A DNA stretch of 64,000 nt from Anaerolinea sp. (GCA_020725865.1 DYEC01000024.1:124001-188000); one strand, 5' to 3'. Numbered from the stretch's first letter, positions 24,298 through 33,798 are shown. The notes: generated by a model from the letters alone, not told the origin. Program-made: numbers and translations.

Positions 24298-26081
24298 CTC
24301 AGACGCAGCAGGAAGAAGGCTGGTGAGCCATCAGGAAAGGGGATGATGTTTTCCACATTGATTTTGCCGAAGCGTCCAATTTCAACAAGGGTGAGATATT
24401 CTTCTTGGGTCACGATGAATACGTTGTTGGCGATTGTTTCATCCATAGCTTCTGTAAAGTGGGTGGGTGGATCGAGCAGGATTTTGGGATTATCTGGGAT
24501 AAAAAAAGCGCGCAGTATTTCGCAGCGAGTACACCATACCGGCGAGATGCGGATGGTGATATCTGGGTGATGAATGGCATAGTCCCGTGCAAGGTGAAAA
24601 ATCTGTCTGCTACCATACTGTAAGCCGTTTCGCCCGTAGTCTGGATACCAGCGCGGTGAATTGCGAAGCGCATCCAGCAGAATCGCCGCACTGCTAACGG
24701 ATAAAACAACCAGCAGCAGGTATGCTAGGATTAATTTCGATCGCGGGCGGTATTGCTCCAGCCAGCCCAGAGCTTTTTCCAGTCCCAGCGCGGTGAACAA
24801 AATCCAGAACGGTGACATGAGTAATGCAAGCGTCCGGAAGTTCCAGAAGATGGCAACCGCGAACGGCACTGCCAGCCATCCGGTCAGTGCAAGCCACGCC
24901 GGGAGGTTTTTGCCAATCTGGCGGAGAGTTAGCCAGAACCCTATGAGTAAAAAAGGAAAGGTGCCCCATCCCAGCGCTCCGTAGGGCGGCATGGTGTATG
25001 CATCCACCCCTACCGGGCGTGGCAGAAACCAAGAAATAGGGTTGAGTAGCTCCCCAAGATGCTGCAGATAGTGCCAGCTAATCGCGGGCGGTTGTGGGGT
25101 GCTCCACAAAGAAGCAGGTAGAAGCCAGTCTATGGTCAGGATATCGGCTGGCGCAGACCACAAGAAGCGTGCGAATGGCAGGATAAGAGCGATGATCAAC
25201 AAAGCGACTCGCCAGCGCAGCGCGCCCTGTCGGCGATGGTGCGCAAAATCCATAACCAGCAGGAGCAGGATAGCCAGTGGGATGAGTACACGCCCTGAGG
25301 GGGAGGTATAAAATGCCAGTGCTGCTAGCCCAACCGCCCCATACAGCCAGCCGGCAGTACCTTGGCGGTAGCGCAGATAAGCAGCCAGCCCAGCGAAATA
25401 GAGAGTGGTCAGAAGTGTCACGTCCAATGCACTTCGGGAAGGGATGAACCAGCCTGGCGTGGCTGCCAGCAGTAATGGAACAGCCCACCAGGTCTTGATT
25501 TTGAAGCCGTCCTTTAGCCAGTAGGCTAATCCCCATATCACTAACAGGCCGCTTAATATACCAAACAGGCGCGTCATCCACAACGATTGACCGACTAGGA
25601 CAATCCATATAGCGCGCAGATAAACGGAAGTTCCCAATGTCAATGCCTGACCATCGCTGAAAAAAGTGGGTAGAAAAGTGCCATCCGCTCCGTGGAGCCG
25701 CGTCTCAAGCAATTCTGAGGCCGCAACACTGGCGGCGGCTTCGCTGGCGGTGAAGGAAAGCGGAAAATCTGCAAGGGCAATCAAACGGGTGATCAGATAC
25801 ACCGCCAGCGCAAAGAGAAAAAAATAGCGTTCATTGAATGGCAGCGGTGTGGTTTGCAGACGACGAAAAGTGGATTTTATCGAACGAATGATGAAGCGCG
25901 GATTGAAGAAATTGCGTGGGCTTTTAACCGGCTGGATGATGATGTCGCCGCTTTCCGGCTGGACGGTGATCTGCCCGGCATTGTTTATGGAGATATGCAA
26001 ACTTTCTCCGGGCGGCAGGTTAACCTCAAATTCCAGATGAACATTCTGGGGTGATTGGTTTGCGTCGGAGGAAGAGTTCAT
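24291..26081 (-). CDS. Glycosyltransferase 39/ArnT-like polytopic membrane protein
   Basis: The 596-residue protein has a 70-residue soluble N-terminus rich in beta-like sequence (LEFEVNLPPGESLHISINN). About eleven to twelve hydrophobic segments follow, then a 100-residue C-terminal soluble part (WYPDYGRNGLQYGSRQIFHL, FIPDNPKILLDPPTHF). The first loop after TM1 (LADFPLSFTASEAAASVAA) contains an acidic residue at the place of the catalytic D/E of GT-C enzymes such as PMT/ArnT. This suggests a lipid-linked sugar transferase acting outside the membrane. Many Chloroflexota encode such paralogues without a known acceptor. It stands alone on its strand, divergent from dnaE. Confidence 0.7.
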   Translation of the reverse strand: MNSSSDANQSPQNVHLEFEVNLPPGESLHISINNAGQITVQPESGDIIIQPVKSPRNFFNPRFIIRSIKSTFRRLQTTPLPFNERYFFLFALAVYLITRLIALADFPLSFTASEAAASVAASELLETRLHGADGTFLPTFFSDGQALTLGTSVYLRAIWIVLVGQSLWMTRLFGILSGLLVIWGLAYWLKDGFKIKTWWAVPLLLAATPGWFIPSRSALDVTLLTTLYFAGLAAYLRYRQGTAGWLYGAVGLAALAFYTSPSGRVLIPLAILLLLVMDFAHHRRQGALRWRVALLIIALILPFARFLWSAPADILTIDWLLPASLWSTPQPPAISWHYLQHLGELLNPISWFLPRPVGVDAYTMPPYGALGWGTFPFLLIGFWLTLRQIGKNLPAWLALTGWLAVPFAVAIFWNFRTLALLMSPFWILFTALGLEKALGWLEQYRPRSKLILAYLLLVVLSVSSAAILLDALRNSPRWYPDYGRNGLQYGSRQIFHLARDYAIHHPDITIRISPVWCTRCEILRAFFIPDNPKILLDPPTHFTEAMDETIANNVFIVTQEEYLTLVEIGRFGKINVENIIPFPDGSPAFFLLRLSY

Positions 26082-26161
26082 GATTTCATTATACTGCGAC
26101 TTATCCGGGTGATATTTTAAGGTTGAGGAAGGTTAAAATTTCATTCTAGCCAGAACCCGCG

Positions 26162-26170
26162 TGCTATAAT
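26162..26170 (+). promoter_or_regulatory. Extended -10 promoter for dnaE
   Basis: TGCTATAAT is an extended -10 element (TG-N-TATAAT), about 39 bp before the ATG chosen for dnaE. No good -35 box is visible, as is usual for this promoter type. Confidence 0.5.
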
Positions 26171-26208
26171 GATTTTGGGTTATTGTGGTCTCATTCGAAC
26201 AGGTTGCT

Positions 26209-29200
26209 ATGTCATTTGTCCATTTGCACGTGCATACGGAATACTCACTTCTAGACGGCTTCAGCAAAATTAAGAAGCTGATTGGGCGCGCACAAGAGAT
26301 GGGTATGCCTGCCGTTGCGATTACCGATCATGGAACAATGTTTGGGGTAGTTGAGTTTTTTAATGCGGCCCGCGCCGCCGGAATTAAGCCCATCATTGGT
26401 CTGGAAGCATATCTGGCGCCGCGCCGGATGCAGGATCGAGACTCGAAACTGGATAAATCTGCCTATCACCTGTTATTGCTGGCAGAAAATCAGACTGGTT
26501 ATCAAAATTTGCTCAAAATTGCCACTGCAGCGCAACTGGATGGGTTTTACTACTACCCGCGTATTGATCACGAGTTTCTTGCTGCCCATTCAGAGGGTTT
26601 GATTTGCACTACAGGCTGCATGTCCGCGGAAATTCCGCGTGCTATTGAGCAGGGGAATCTGGATGAGGCGCGGCGTAAACTGGACTGGTACTATGAAGTT
26701 TTTGGGACAGACCGATTCTTTCTGGAGTTGCAACAGCATAACATCCCGGAGCTGGAACGCATCAACAAAGCACTTTTAGAACTTGGTCCGCGCTATCAGG
26801 GGCATTTTATAGCTACCAATGATGTACATTACGTAAATGCAGAGGATTACCGCTATCAGGATATTCTGCTGGCAATCCAGACTGGCGCGCTCTTAAGTGA
26901 TCCGAACCGAATGCGCATGACCGACCCCTCGTATTACCTGCGCTCGCCGCAAGAGATGGCAACGCTATTCCACGAGGTGCCAGAAGCGATCAGCAATACC
27001 CTGCTGATTGCTGAACGCTGTAATGTGGATTTGTCTTCAAACGGCTATCATTTGCCTGTCTTTGAGGTACCAGAAGGGTTTACACCAGCAACATACCTGC
27101 GTAAGCTGTGCGAAGAAGGGATGGAGCAACGTTATGGTGTACGAGCGAAAAGCCCGGAAGTTCGCCAACGATTGGATTACGAACTGGATGTCATCCGCCA
27201 GATGGGATTTGATGCTTATTTCCTGATCGTTTGGGATTTGTGCCGCTATGCACGAGAAAACGGCATCTGGTATAACGCGCGCGGCTCAGCAGCTGGTTCG
27301 TTGGTGGCGTATGCATTGGGCATCACGCTGGTGGAGCCGATTGAGCATGGACTGATCTTTGAGCGTTTCTTGAACCCGGCGCGCGTTTCCATGCCGGATA
27401 TTGATCTGGACTTTCAGGATGACAAGCGTTCACAGGTGATGGCGTATTGTGCTCAGAAGTATGGCGATGATCGCGTCGCCCAGATTATCACTTTTGGCAC
27501 GCTGGGGGCGCGCGCGGCAATTCGTGATGTCGGGCGCGTGATGGACATTCCGCTTTCGGAAGTGGATCGTGTCGCCAAGCTGATTCCCAATATCCCCGGC
27601 AAGCCAGTCACACTTCGTGAGGCGCTTGAGACCGTGCCGGAACTGAAGACCCTTTACGAAGAAAGCGGGTATTTGCGCGAGCTGATTGACACCGCTTCTT
27701 CGATGGAAGGTGTGGTACGAAATGCAGGTACGCACGCTGCAGGAGTCATCATCACCGACAAACCCATTATCGAATACCTGCCATTACATCGTCCAACCAG
27801 CGGTTCTGAAGAAAGCCCGATCAAAGCTGTTTCTCAGTTTGAGATGTCGGTGATTGACATTCTGGGCTTGTTGAAAGTGGACTTTTTAGGATTGGCAACG
27901 CTGACAATTATGCAGCGTGCCTGTGACCTGATTGAGAAACGGCATGGCGTTCGCTATACATTGCAAAATATTCCGCTCGATGACCCGGAGACCTACGAGT
28001 TTCTCGGTCAGGGTCATACGGCAGGTGTCTTTCAATTGGAAGGCAGCGGGATGACCCGCTACCTGATGCAGATGAAGCCGAAGAATCTATCGCACATTAT
28101 TGCGATGGTGGCGCTTTACCGGCCCGGTCCGATGAGCTTCATCCCGTCCTACATTCAACGCATGCACGGGCTGGAGGAAGTGACCTATCGCCATCCTGAT
28201 CTTGAGGATGTGCTGAAAGAAACCTATGGCATCCCAATTTATCAGGAGCAGATCATGTTCGCTGCCATGCGGCTGGCGAATTATACGGCTTCTGAGGCGG
28301 ATGACCTGCGCAAGGCAATTGCCAAAAAGAAAGCTGATGCGGTGGAAAAACACCGCAAGAAATTTGTCGAGGGAGCGGTGCAACGTGGCATACCGCGCCA
28401 GACGGCTGAGACAATCTTTGCCGATTGGGAAGATTTCGCCCGCTATGGTTTTAACAAGAGTCACGCTGCCGATTACGGTGTCATTGCTGTCCAGACTGCT
28501 TATCTCAAGACCCATTATACGGTTGAGTTTATGACAGCGCTTCTTTCAGCATCCAAGAACGATACCGATAAGGTGGCTTTTTATGTGGCGGATTGCCGCA
28601 GTATGGGCGTAGATGTCCTGCCGCCGGATGTGAATTACAGTTGCTGGGACTTTACAATTGAAGACCGTACGGGAGATAAACCAGCCATCCGATTTGGGTT
28701 AGGCGCCATAAAGAATGTTGGGTACAACTCTGTAGAGTTGATGCTTAAGGCGCGTCAGGCAGACGGTCCTTTTCAGAGTTTGGGCGATTTTGCGCGGCGT
28801 GTGGATTTGCGGCAGGTGGGCAGACGGGCACTGGAATGCCTGATTCGCGCCGGGGCGATGGATGGCTTCGGTGGACGCAGGGCACTTTTGGAAGGGCTGG
28901 ACAAGATTATGTCCGTGAGCGCCAGTCACTTCCGAGCTGCTCAGTGTGGTCAGTTAAGCATTTTCAACCTGTCAGATAATATGGAAGAAGAGATTGTCCT
29001 CCCGATGGGCGGCGAACTGGATCGCCGTGAGATGCTGGAATGGGAACGGGAGCTGATCGGTTTATATGTATCCGCACATCCTTTGATGCCCTATCTGGCA
29101 AAGTTAAAGCGCAAAGTGACGCATTTCTCCGCTCAGCTTGGCGAAGCTTCCCAAAAAGAGAAGGTGATAGTAGCCGGAATGGTAACTCGTTTCCGACAAC

Positions 29201-30129
29201 ATCAGACCAAAGCCGGTAAATCAATGGGTTTTGTGACGTTGGAGGATATACAGGGGACTATCGAGCTGGTATTGTTCCCACGTGTTTGGGATCAGTATCA
29301 TCATTTAGTTGAGCCGGATGCCGTTCTCGTTGTTGAAGGGAGTGTGGATGCTGAAAATGGCGATCCTAAGGTTTTAGTGGATCGTGTGACGGTGGAAGAT
29401 CTGGCAAATGTTGAGGCACTAGAGGAATCGTCCTATATTCCGTCGGCGGGCATTGCAAAATTGCAAGAGGAGAAATATGAACTAGTGTCTTCCGATGATG
29501 CGGATGAGGAACGGGAGCATGTGTTGGAGGGGGAATCGCCGTTCCGTCATCAAGTGGCGGAGGAAAAGTCTGAATGGTCGGCAGGTGGCGAGGTGGCAGG
29601 AGTGTTTGATTTGGATGATCTGCCGCCCCCGCCAGAGGTAGATGACTGGCATCTGGTGGATGAACATGGGAAGCGTTTGGCTAATGCGGCTGTAGATAAG
29701 CCGCAGGATGGGCGGGTTGTGCCTACTCCAATGCTCACACAGGCACCTGCGGTTGTCTTATCTGCCGGTGAACAGCCAGTGCCACAGTCCGATGGAACGG
29801 TAAAACCTCCTGAGATGCCTTATCTGATTTCTCATGCTGAGCGGTTACTGGCTACACAGCAGAAAGAGGAGCCGCCGCGTATGTTAACGATCATTCTGCG
29901 TCCGAGCGGAGAGCGCGAACGGGACATGCGGCGGCTGCGCCATATTCACGGCTTACTGGTTTCCTGTCCGGGTAAGGACCACTTTGCGTTTATGATCTTT
30001 GAATTTGGTTCGTTTTACCTGATCGAGTTTCCGAACTATACCACACATATCACACCAGATTTGGTGCAGAGACTGATCCATCTGGTGGGAGAAGAGAACA
30101 TTCGTATCGAGCCTATCCACGTTCATTGA
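26209..30129 (+). CDS. dnaE: DNA polymerase III subunit alpha with long acidic C-terminal linker
   Basis: The start at ATG 26209 gives MSFVHLHVHTEYSLLDG, the standard PHP-domain opening; a GTG at 26185 is in frame but less likely. The 1306-residue protein has the PHP domain, the catalytic aspartates (SMPDIDLDF near residue 398, and a third in the palm), a helix-hairpin-helix region, a probable clamp-binding QLSIF near 913 and an OB fold (KVIVAGMVTRFRQHQTKAG to VLVDRVTVEDL). After the OB fold comes a roughly 140-residue linker rich in Asp, Glu and Pro. It ends in a compact domain (RMLTIILRPSGERERDMRRL to the end). Bacterial DnaE is typically about 1160 residues, so the tail is an addition. No intein is seen. 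Confidence 0.96.
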   Translation: MSFVHLHVHTEYSLLDGFSKIKKLIGRAQEMGMPAVAITDHGTMFGVVEFFNAARAAGIKPIIGLEAYLAPRRMQDRDSKLDKSAYHLLLLAENQTGYQNLLKIATAAQLDGFYYYPRIDHEFLAAHSEGLICTTGCMSAEIPRAIEQGNLDEARRKLDWYYEVFGTDRFFLELQQHNIPELERINKALLELGPRYQGHFIATNDVHYVNAEDYRYQDILLAIQTGALLSDPNRMRMTDPSYYLRSPQEMATLFHEVPEAISNTLLIAERCNVDLSSNGYHLPVFEVPEGFTPATYLRKLCEEGMEQRYGVRAKSPEVRQRLDYELDVIRQMGFDAYFLIVWDLCRYARENGIWYNARGSAAGSLVAYALGITLVEPIEHGLIFERFLNPARVSMPDIDLDFQDDKRSQVMAYCAQKYGDDRVAQIITFGTLGARAAIRDVGRVMDIPLSEVDRVAKLIPNIPGKPVTLREALETVPELKTLYEESGYLRELIDTASSMEGVVRNAGTHAAGVIITDKPIIEYLPLHRPTSGSEESPIKAVSQFEMSVIDILGLLKVDFLGLATLTIMQRACDLIEKRHGVRYTLQNIPLDDPETYEFLGQGHTAGVFQLEGSGMTRYLMQMKPKNLSHIIAMVALYRPGPMSFIPSYIQRMHGLEEVTYRHPDLEDVLKETYGIPIYQEQIMFAAMRLANYTASEADDLRKAIAKKKADAVEKHRKKFVEGAVQRGIPRQTAETIFADWEDFARYGFNKSHAADYGVIAVQTAYLKTHYTVEFMTALLSASKNDTDKVAFYVADCRSMGVDVLPPDVNYSCWDFTIEDRTGDKPAIRFGLGAIKNVGYNSVELMLKARQADGPFQSLGDFARRVDLRQVGRRALECLIRAGAMDGFGGRRALLEGLDKIMSVSASHFRAAQCGQLSIFNLSDNMEEEIVLPMGGELDRREMLEWERELIGLYVSAHPLMPYLAKLKRKVTHFSAQLGEASQKEKVIVAGMVTRFRQHQTKAGKSMGFVTLEDIQGTIELVLFPRVWDQYHHLVEPDAVLVVEGSVDAENGDPKVLVDRVTVEDLANVEALEESSYIPSAGIAKLQEEKYELVSSDDADEEREHVLEGESPFRHQVAEEKSEWSAGGEVAGVFDLDDLPPPPEVDDWHLVDEHGKRLANAAVDKPQDGRVVPTPMLTQAPAVVLSAGEQPVPQSDGTVKPPEMPYLISHAERLLATQQKEEPPRMLTIILRPSGERERDMRRLRHIHGLLVSCPGKDHFAFMIFEFGSFYLIEFPNYTTHITPDLVQRLIHLVGEENIRIEPIHVH

Positions 30130-30245
30130 GCTTATAATTATATCGAACAAAATACTTGAAAACGCCTGAGTGAGTGGTTGATTTTACTTTATGGGCTCTC
30201 TGGGCGTGTTTTGTGGTTAAAATAGACCGTCCGCAAGGAGATAAG

Positions 30246-31223
30246 ATGAGTGCAAAAATCAAGACAATCGGTGTAATGACCTCTGGTGGGGATGCGCCAG
30301 GAATGAACCCCTGCATTCGGGCAGTTGTTCGCACCGCACTGGCTTATGGCTTGAACGTAATAGGGGTTATAGACGGCTTTCAGGGCTTAATAGAGGGACA
30401 TTTTCAGCCTTTGGGGGCGCGTGATGTAGGAGGCATCTTGCAACGCGGTGGCACAATCCTGCGCACGGCACGCAGCGAGGAGTTTAAAACGCCGCGTGGT
30501 CAACGTGAAGCGATCCGGCAGATGAACAATGCGGGAATTGAGGCGCTAGTGATAATTGGCGGCGACGGGTCATTGCATGGTGCGCAAAAGTTGGCAGAGC
30601 AGGGCTTTGCGGTGATTGGTATACCAGGTAGCATTGATAACGACATTTATGGTACAGATATGTGCATCGGGGTGGATACAGCATTAAATACTATTGTAGA
30701 TGCAATTGATAAGATACGCGATACTGCCTCGTCGCATACGCGCGCCTTTCTGGTGGAGACCATGGGACGCATGTCAGGGTATTTGGCAGTACAGGCGGGG
30801 ATCGTCACCGGGGCGGAGATGGTGCTGATCCCGGAGGTGGCGACTCCGGTAGCAGAAGTGGCGGCAATGGTAGAAGACGCCTACCGGCGCGGCAAGACGC
30901 ATTGCATTATTGTTGTTGCCGAAGGCTTCCGCCCGTGTACAACCGAGCTGGGTCAGCAGATTGATGCACTAGATTTGGGCTTTACCACGCGAGTGACCAT
31001 TCTGGGACATATTCAACGCGGCGGCAAACCCACCGCCTTTGACCGTTTGCTGGCTTCACGTTTTGGCACGCGGGCGGTGGAGTTCTTGTTGGAAGGGCTG
31101 TCCAGCGTGATGGTAGGACTGCAAGGGCGTGAAATGGTCGCAGTGCCGATCCAGGAAGTAATCAGCAATCCCCGCCAGCTTCCAGCGGAATACATTGAAA
31201 TGGCACGCATGCTGGCTAAATAA
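30246..31223 (+). CDS. pfkA: 6-phosphofructokinase (probably ATP-dependent)
   Basis: AAGGAG 5 bases upstream fixes the ATG at 30246, giving 325 residues, close to the 320 of E. coli PfkA. Diagnostic blocks are GVMTSGGDAPGMNPCIRAVV, VIIGGDGSLHGA, VIGIPGSIDNDIYGTD, HTRAFLVETMGRMSGYLA and FTTRVTILGHIQRGG. Gly in the GGDGS position (not GGDDT) favours ATP over pyrophosphate as donor. It phosphorylates fructose 6-phosphate, the committed step of glycolysis. The gene is 116 bp after dnaE and convergent with lysS (8 bp gap), so no terminator separates the converging transcripts. Confidence 0.95.
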   Translation: MSAKIKTIGVMTSGGDAPGMNPCIRAVVRTALAYGLNVIGVIDGFQGLIEGHFQPLGARDVGGILQRGGTILRTARSEEFKTPRGQREAIRQMNNAGIEALVIIGGDGSLHGAQKLAEQGFAVIGIPGSIDNDIYGTDMCIGVDTALNTIVDAIDKIRDTASSHTRAFLVETMGRMSGYLAVQAGIVTGAEMVLIPEVATPVAEVAAMVEDAYRRGKTHCIIVVAEGFRPCTTELGQQIDALDLGFTTRVTILGHIQRGGKPTAFDRLLASRFGTRAVEFLLEGLSSVMVGLQGREMVAVPIQEVISNPRQLPAEYIEMARMLAK

Positions 31224-31231
31224 GCGCTTTT

Positions 31232-32749
31232 CTAATCTTCCTCGCGCTCGCGCAGATGGGGAAAGAGCAACACTTCGCGAATGGTGCGCTTGTCGGTGAA
31301 AAGCATCGTCAGGCGGTCAATGCCCATCCCAAAGCCGCCATTGGGGGGCATGCCGTAGCGCATGGCGCGCAGGTAATCCTCATCCATTGGGTGACGTTCC
31401 TCATCATCGGCTTCATAGGCACGTCCCATCTCGAGGAAGCGTGCTTCCTGATCGAACGGATCGTTTAACTCGGTAAAAGCGTTGCATAGCTCCATGCCGC
31501 CGATGAATCCTTCAAAGCGTTCAACCGTAGTCGGATCGGTGGGTTTGCTCTTCGCCAGCGGCGAAATATCTCGCGGGTAGTCATAGAGGAAGGTGGGCTG
31601 GATCAGTGTCGGCTCCAGAAAGTCGCCCAGCAGACCGTCAATCAATTTACCGCGCGGCGTGCCCGGTTTAGGGTTCAATCCCTTTGCCCGCATGGCGGCT
31701 TCCAAGCTCTCGCTCGTTGGATGCTCGTTAATGTCAATCCCAACCGCCTCGATCAACCCCTGCCGCAGTTCAAGCCGCCGCCAGGGTTTGCTCAGGTCAA
31801 TTTCATGTCCCTCATACGTAAACGTTGGCTTACCCAGTACTTGGATACAGGTATAGCGCAGCATCTCTTCAGTGAAATCCATGACTTTCTGGTAATCGGC
31901 ATAAGCCCAGTAAAACTCAAGCTGAGTAAATTCCGGGTTATGTTTGAATGAAACGCCCTCATTGCGAAAGTCGCGCCCGATTTCATAAACCCGGTCGAGC
32001 ATGCCGACCAACAGACGCTTCAGATAAAGCTCAAAGGAAATGCGCAGGTAGAGATCTTGTTTGAGCTGGTTGTGGTGAGTGATAAAGGGACGGGCTGCCG
32101 CGCCGCCATAAATGGGCTGCAGGATGGGTGTTTCGACCTCGAGAAAGCCGTGGCTGTCCAGAAAATCACGCAAAGCGCGCACGATGCGGGCGCGGGTGCG
32201 AAAAACTTCACGCACGTCGGGGTTAACCGCAAGGTCGGCGTAGCGTTGCCGGTAGCGCACTTCGGGGTCGGCTAATGTAGCATGACGGATGACCTGCCCA
32301 TCTAAGATCTCATCTTTGGCAGCCGGCAACGGAGTGATTGCTTTTGCCAGCATACGGAAGTCGTGCACCTGCAGCGAGATCTCGCCAGTGCGGGTGCGCA
32401 TGACGATACCCTGTGCTTCGACGAAATCACCTAAATCGAAATACTCGCGAAACTGCTCAAGCTTCTCTTCGCCCAGCTCATTGATACGCAGGAAAAGCTG
32501 AATGCGCGCCTGGCTGTCCTCGATATGGGCAAAGATCAGTTTCCCCATGACACGCATGGAGCGCAGACGCCCACACAGCGTAGCCTGAATGGGTGTGGCA
32601 TTAGGGTCGTTTTCGCCAGCGGTGAAGGCGGCAATGGCTTCCTGGATCGTATGGGTTGGGTTAGCGCGTGTGGGATAAGGAGATATCCCGGCAGCGATCA
32701 GCCGTTGAATTTTTTCGTAACGTATTTTTTCAAGGTCTGAAAATTCCAT
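31232..32749 (-). CDS. lysS: Lysyl-tRNA synthetase, class II
   Basis: The 505-residue enzyme has the N-terminal anticodon-binding OB fold (TLCGRLRSMRVMGKLIFAHI, GDFVEAQGIVMRTRTGEISL). The class II catalytic core shows motif 1 (RIVRALRDFLDSHGFLEVET), motif 2 (RDFRNEGVSFKHNPEFTQLE) and motif 3 (GFGMGIDRLTMLF). The lysine-binding signature FIGGMELCNAFTELNDP is present. It charges tRNA-Lys. It lies downstream of greA on the same strand, an arrangement seen in many bacteria, but a strong terminator between them indicates at least partial transcriptional separation. Start is the ATG at 32749 (MEFSDLEKIRYEK). Confidence 0.97.
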   Translation of the reverse strand: MEFSDLEKIRYEKIQRLIAAGISPYPTRANPTHTIQEAIAAFTAGENDPNATPIQATLCGRLRSMRVMGKLIFAHIEDSQARIQLFLRINELGEEKLEQFREYFDLGDFVEAQGIVMRTRTGEISLQVHDFRMLAKAITPLPAAKDEILDGQVIRHATLADPEVRYRQRYADLAVNPDVREVFRTRARIVRALRDFLDSHGFLEVETPILQPIYGGAAARPFITHHNQLKQDLYLRISFELYLKRLLVGMLDRVYEIGRDFRNEGVSFKHNPEFTQLEFYWAYADYQKVMDFTEEMLRYTCIQVLGKPTFTYEGHEIDLSKPWRRLELRQGLIEAVGIDINEHPTSESLEAAMRAKGLNPKPGTPRGKLIDGLLGDFLEPTLIQPTFLYDYPRDISPLAKSKPTDPTTVERFEGFIGGMELCNAFTELNDPFDQEARFLEMGRAYEADDEERHPMDEDYLRAMRYGMPPNGGFGMGIDRLTMLFTDKRTIREVLLFPHLREREED

Positions 32750-32774
32750 TATTCCTCAAGCCTTTCTGCAACAA

Positions 32775-32808
32775 AAAGCCCCGCCCGCTGAATGTGGGGC
32801 GGGGCTTT
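32775..32808 (-). terminator. Strong intrinsic terminator between greA and lysS
   Basis: AAAGCCCCGCCC and GGGCGGGGCTTT form a 12-bp perfect stem around a 10-base loop. On the minus strand it is followed by TTTTTG, so it ends the greA transcript 18 bp after its stop and 26 bp before the lysS start. Confidence 0.88.
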
Positions 32809-32825
32809 GAATATTCGCCCCAGTG

Positions 32826-33293
32826 TTATTCAACCTTCAAAATTCGAACCATAAATGATCCGGCAGGAGCGTCAACCCGCACCGTTTCACCTTCACGATG
32901 ATTGAGCAATGCTTTACCCAGCGGCGATTCATTAGAAATCCGTCCTTCTTTGGGATTGGCTTCAGCGGCGCCTACGATCACATAGGTCTCCGGTTCGCCG
33001 CCCTCTTCCTGGATGGTTACTTTAAAACCAACCTGAATGGTATCCGATTTGGCTTTGGTTTCTTCATCCAGGATACGCGCGCTGGCAAGCAGAATTTCCA
33101 GTTCTTTGATGCGTCCTTCAACAAAAGCCTGCTCGTTTTTGGCGGCTTCGTATTCGGCGTTTTCGATCAGCTCTCCGCCTTCCATCGCTTCATGGAGACG
33201 TTCGGCGATCTCTTGACGCTTCACGGTGCGCAGGTAGTCCAGTTCTTCCTGTAGTTTCCGATAGCCTTCTTTGGTCAGGAACGAGGTAGGCAT
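32826..33293 (-). CDS. greA: Transcription elongation factor GreA
   Basis: The start is the ATG at 33293 (MPTSFLTKEGYRKLQEELDYL) with GAAGGAT upstream; a TTG five codons earlier is disregarded. The 155-residue protein has the coiled-coil N-terminal finger with the catalytic acidic tip (AMEGGELIENAEYEAAKNEQ) and the FKBP-like C-terminal domain (VGFKVTIQEEGGEPETYVIV, ISNESPLGKALLNHREGETV). GreA inserts into the secondary channel of RNA polymerase to cleave backtracked RNA. It is followed by a strong terminator and preceded by a promoter about 130 bp upstream. Confidence 0.96.
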   Translation of the reverse strand: MPTSFLTKEGYRKLQEELDYLRTVKRQEIAERLHEAMEGGELIENAEYEAAKNEQAFVEGRIKELEILLASARILDEETKAKSDTIQVGFKVTIQEEGGEPETYVIVGAAEANPKEGRISNESPLGKALLNHREGETVRVDAPAGSFMVRILKVE

Positions 33294-33368
33294 CTTATTA
33301 TCCTTCAAACAATTGTTTTTGACTGGTTAAGGAGGGTCTGTTGCTGGGCTGGCATGAAACAAAAACCA

Positions 33369-33380
33369 CTCCAATTGGAG
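33369..33380. promoter_or_regulatory. 12-bp perfect palindrome in the greA leader
   Basis: CTCCAATTGGAG lies between the greA promoter and its start. Next to it GAATGA/TCATTC (33393-33417) can form an imperfect hairpin. These could affect greA leader structure; no regulator is known to me for either. Confidence 0.25.
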
Positions 33381-33431
33381 CGATTTCCCTACGAATGAGG
33401 CCCCTCTGGCTTCATTCCATCCTCGCTCGTT

Positions 33432-33460
33432 ATAATAACATAATTTTGAACAGTTTGCAA
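33432..33460 (-). promoter_or_regulatory. Promoter for greA
   Basis: On the minus strand TTGCAA and TATTAT are separated by 17 bases. The predicted start near 33425 gives a leader of about 130 nt. The -35 box is only 15 bp from the left end of the IS3-derived element. Confidence 0.55.
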
Positions 33461-33475
33461 GTTTCTGTGCTCGTT

Positions 33476-33798
33476 TGTAATGGACCCCAAAAACTGGACA
33501 CCCTGGAAAGGGGGAAGCAAGACAGACACAAGGAGTCCAAATTGGAAAAACGCATCGGACTTATATGCCGGAATTCAAAGCCCGGGCGGTACTGGAACTG
33601 AATATCGTGATTTTGCAGAGGCTTATGATCAGATCGGTATCTTGATTCAGGGTGTATATATCACCAAACGCATCCATTCGTCGTTGAGATACCTGACGCC
33701 GCAAGAGTTCGAAACATCCTGCTGGATGTTATCGGCTCGAACCACCGTTGGGAGTAACCCCTGAACTCCCCTAAAAAGGGTCCAAATTTTTGAGTACA
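33476..33798 (+). mobile_element. Internally deleted IS3-family element (MITE-like remnant)
   Basis: The left end (TGGACCCCAAAAACTGGACA, starting at 33481 or with TGTAA at 33476) and the inverted right end (TGTACTCAAAAATTTGGACC read inward from 33798) are related, as in IS3-group ends. Between them are the beginning of an OrfA and the end of an OrfB joined by a deletion. No target duplication is clear. The whole piece is about 320 bp and cannot encode transposase. Confidence 0.72.
33565..33764 (+). pseudogene. IS3-family transposase remnants, orfA start joined to orfB end
   Basis: At 33565 ATG opens MPEFKARAVLEL, the usual first residues of IS3-type OrfA. After about 12 codons the homology jumps, in the other frame, to EYRDFAEAYDQIG followed by VYITKRIHSSLRYLTPQEFE. 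That is the extreme C-terminal signature of OrfB (the DDE transposase ends with KRIHSSLGYLTPxEFE). So roughly 1 kb of the element, including all catalytic residues, is missing. The frame change matches the overlapping orfA/orfB organisation. The remnant is non-autonomous and presumably fixed. Confidence 0.78.

Noticed and set aside
33480-33764. Treating the 94-codon frame as an intact small gene
   Set aside because: Its first half is IS end sequence and its second half is only the tail of an IS3 OrfB; it is a remnant.
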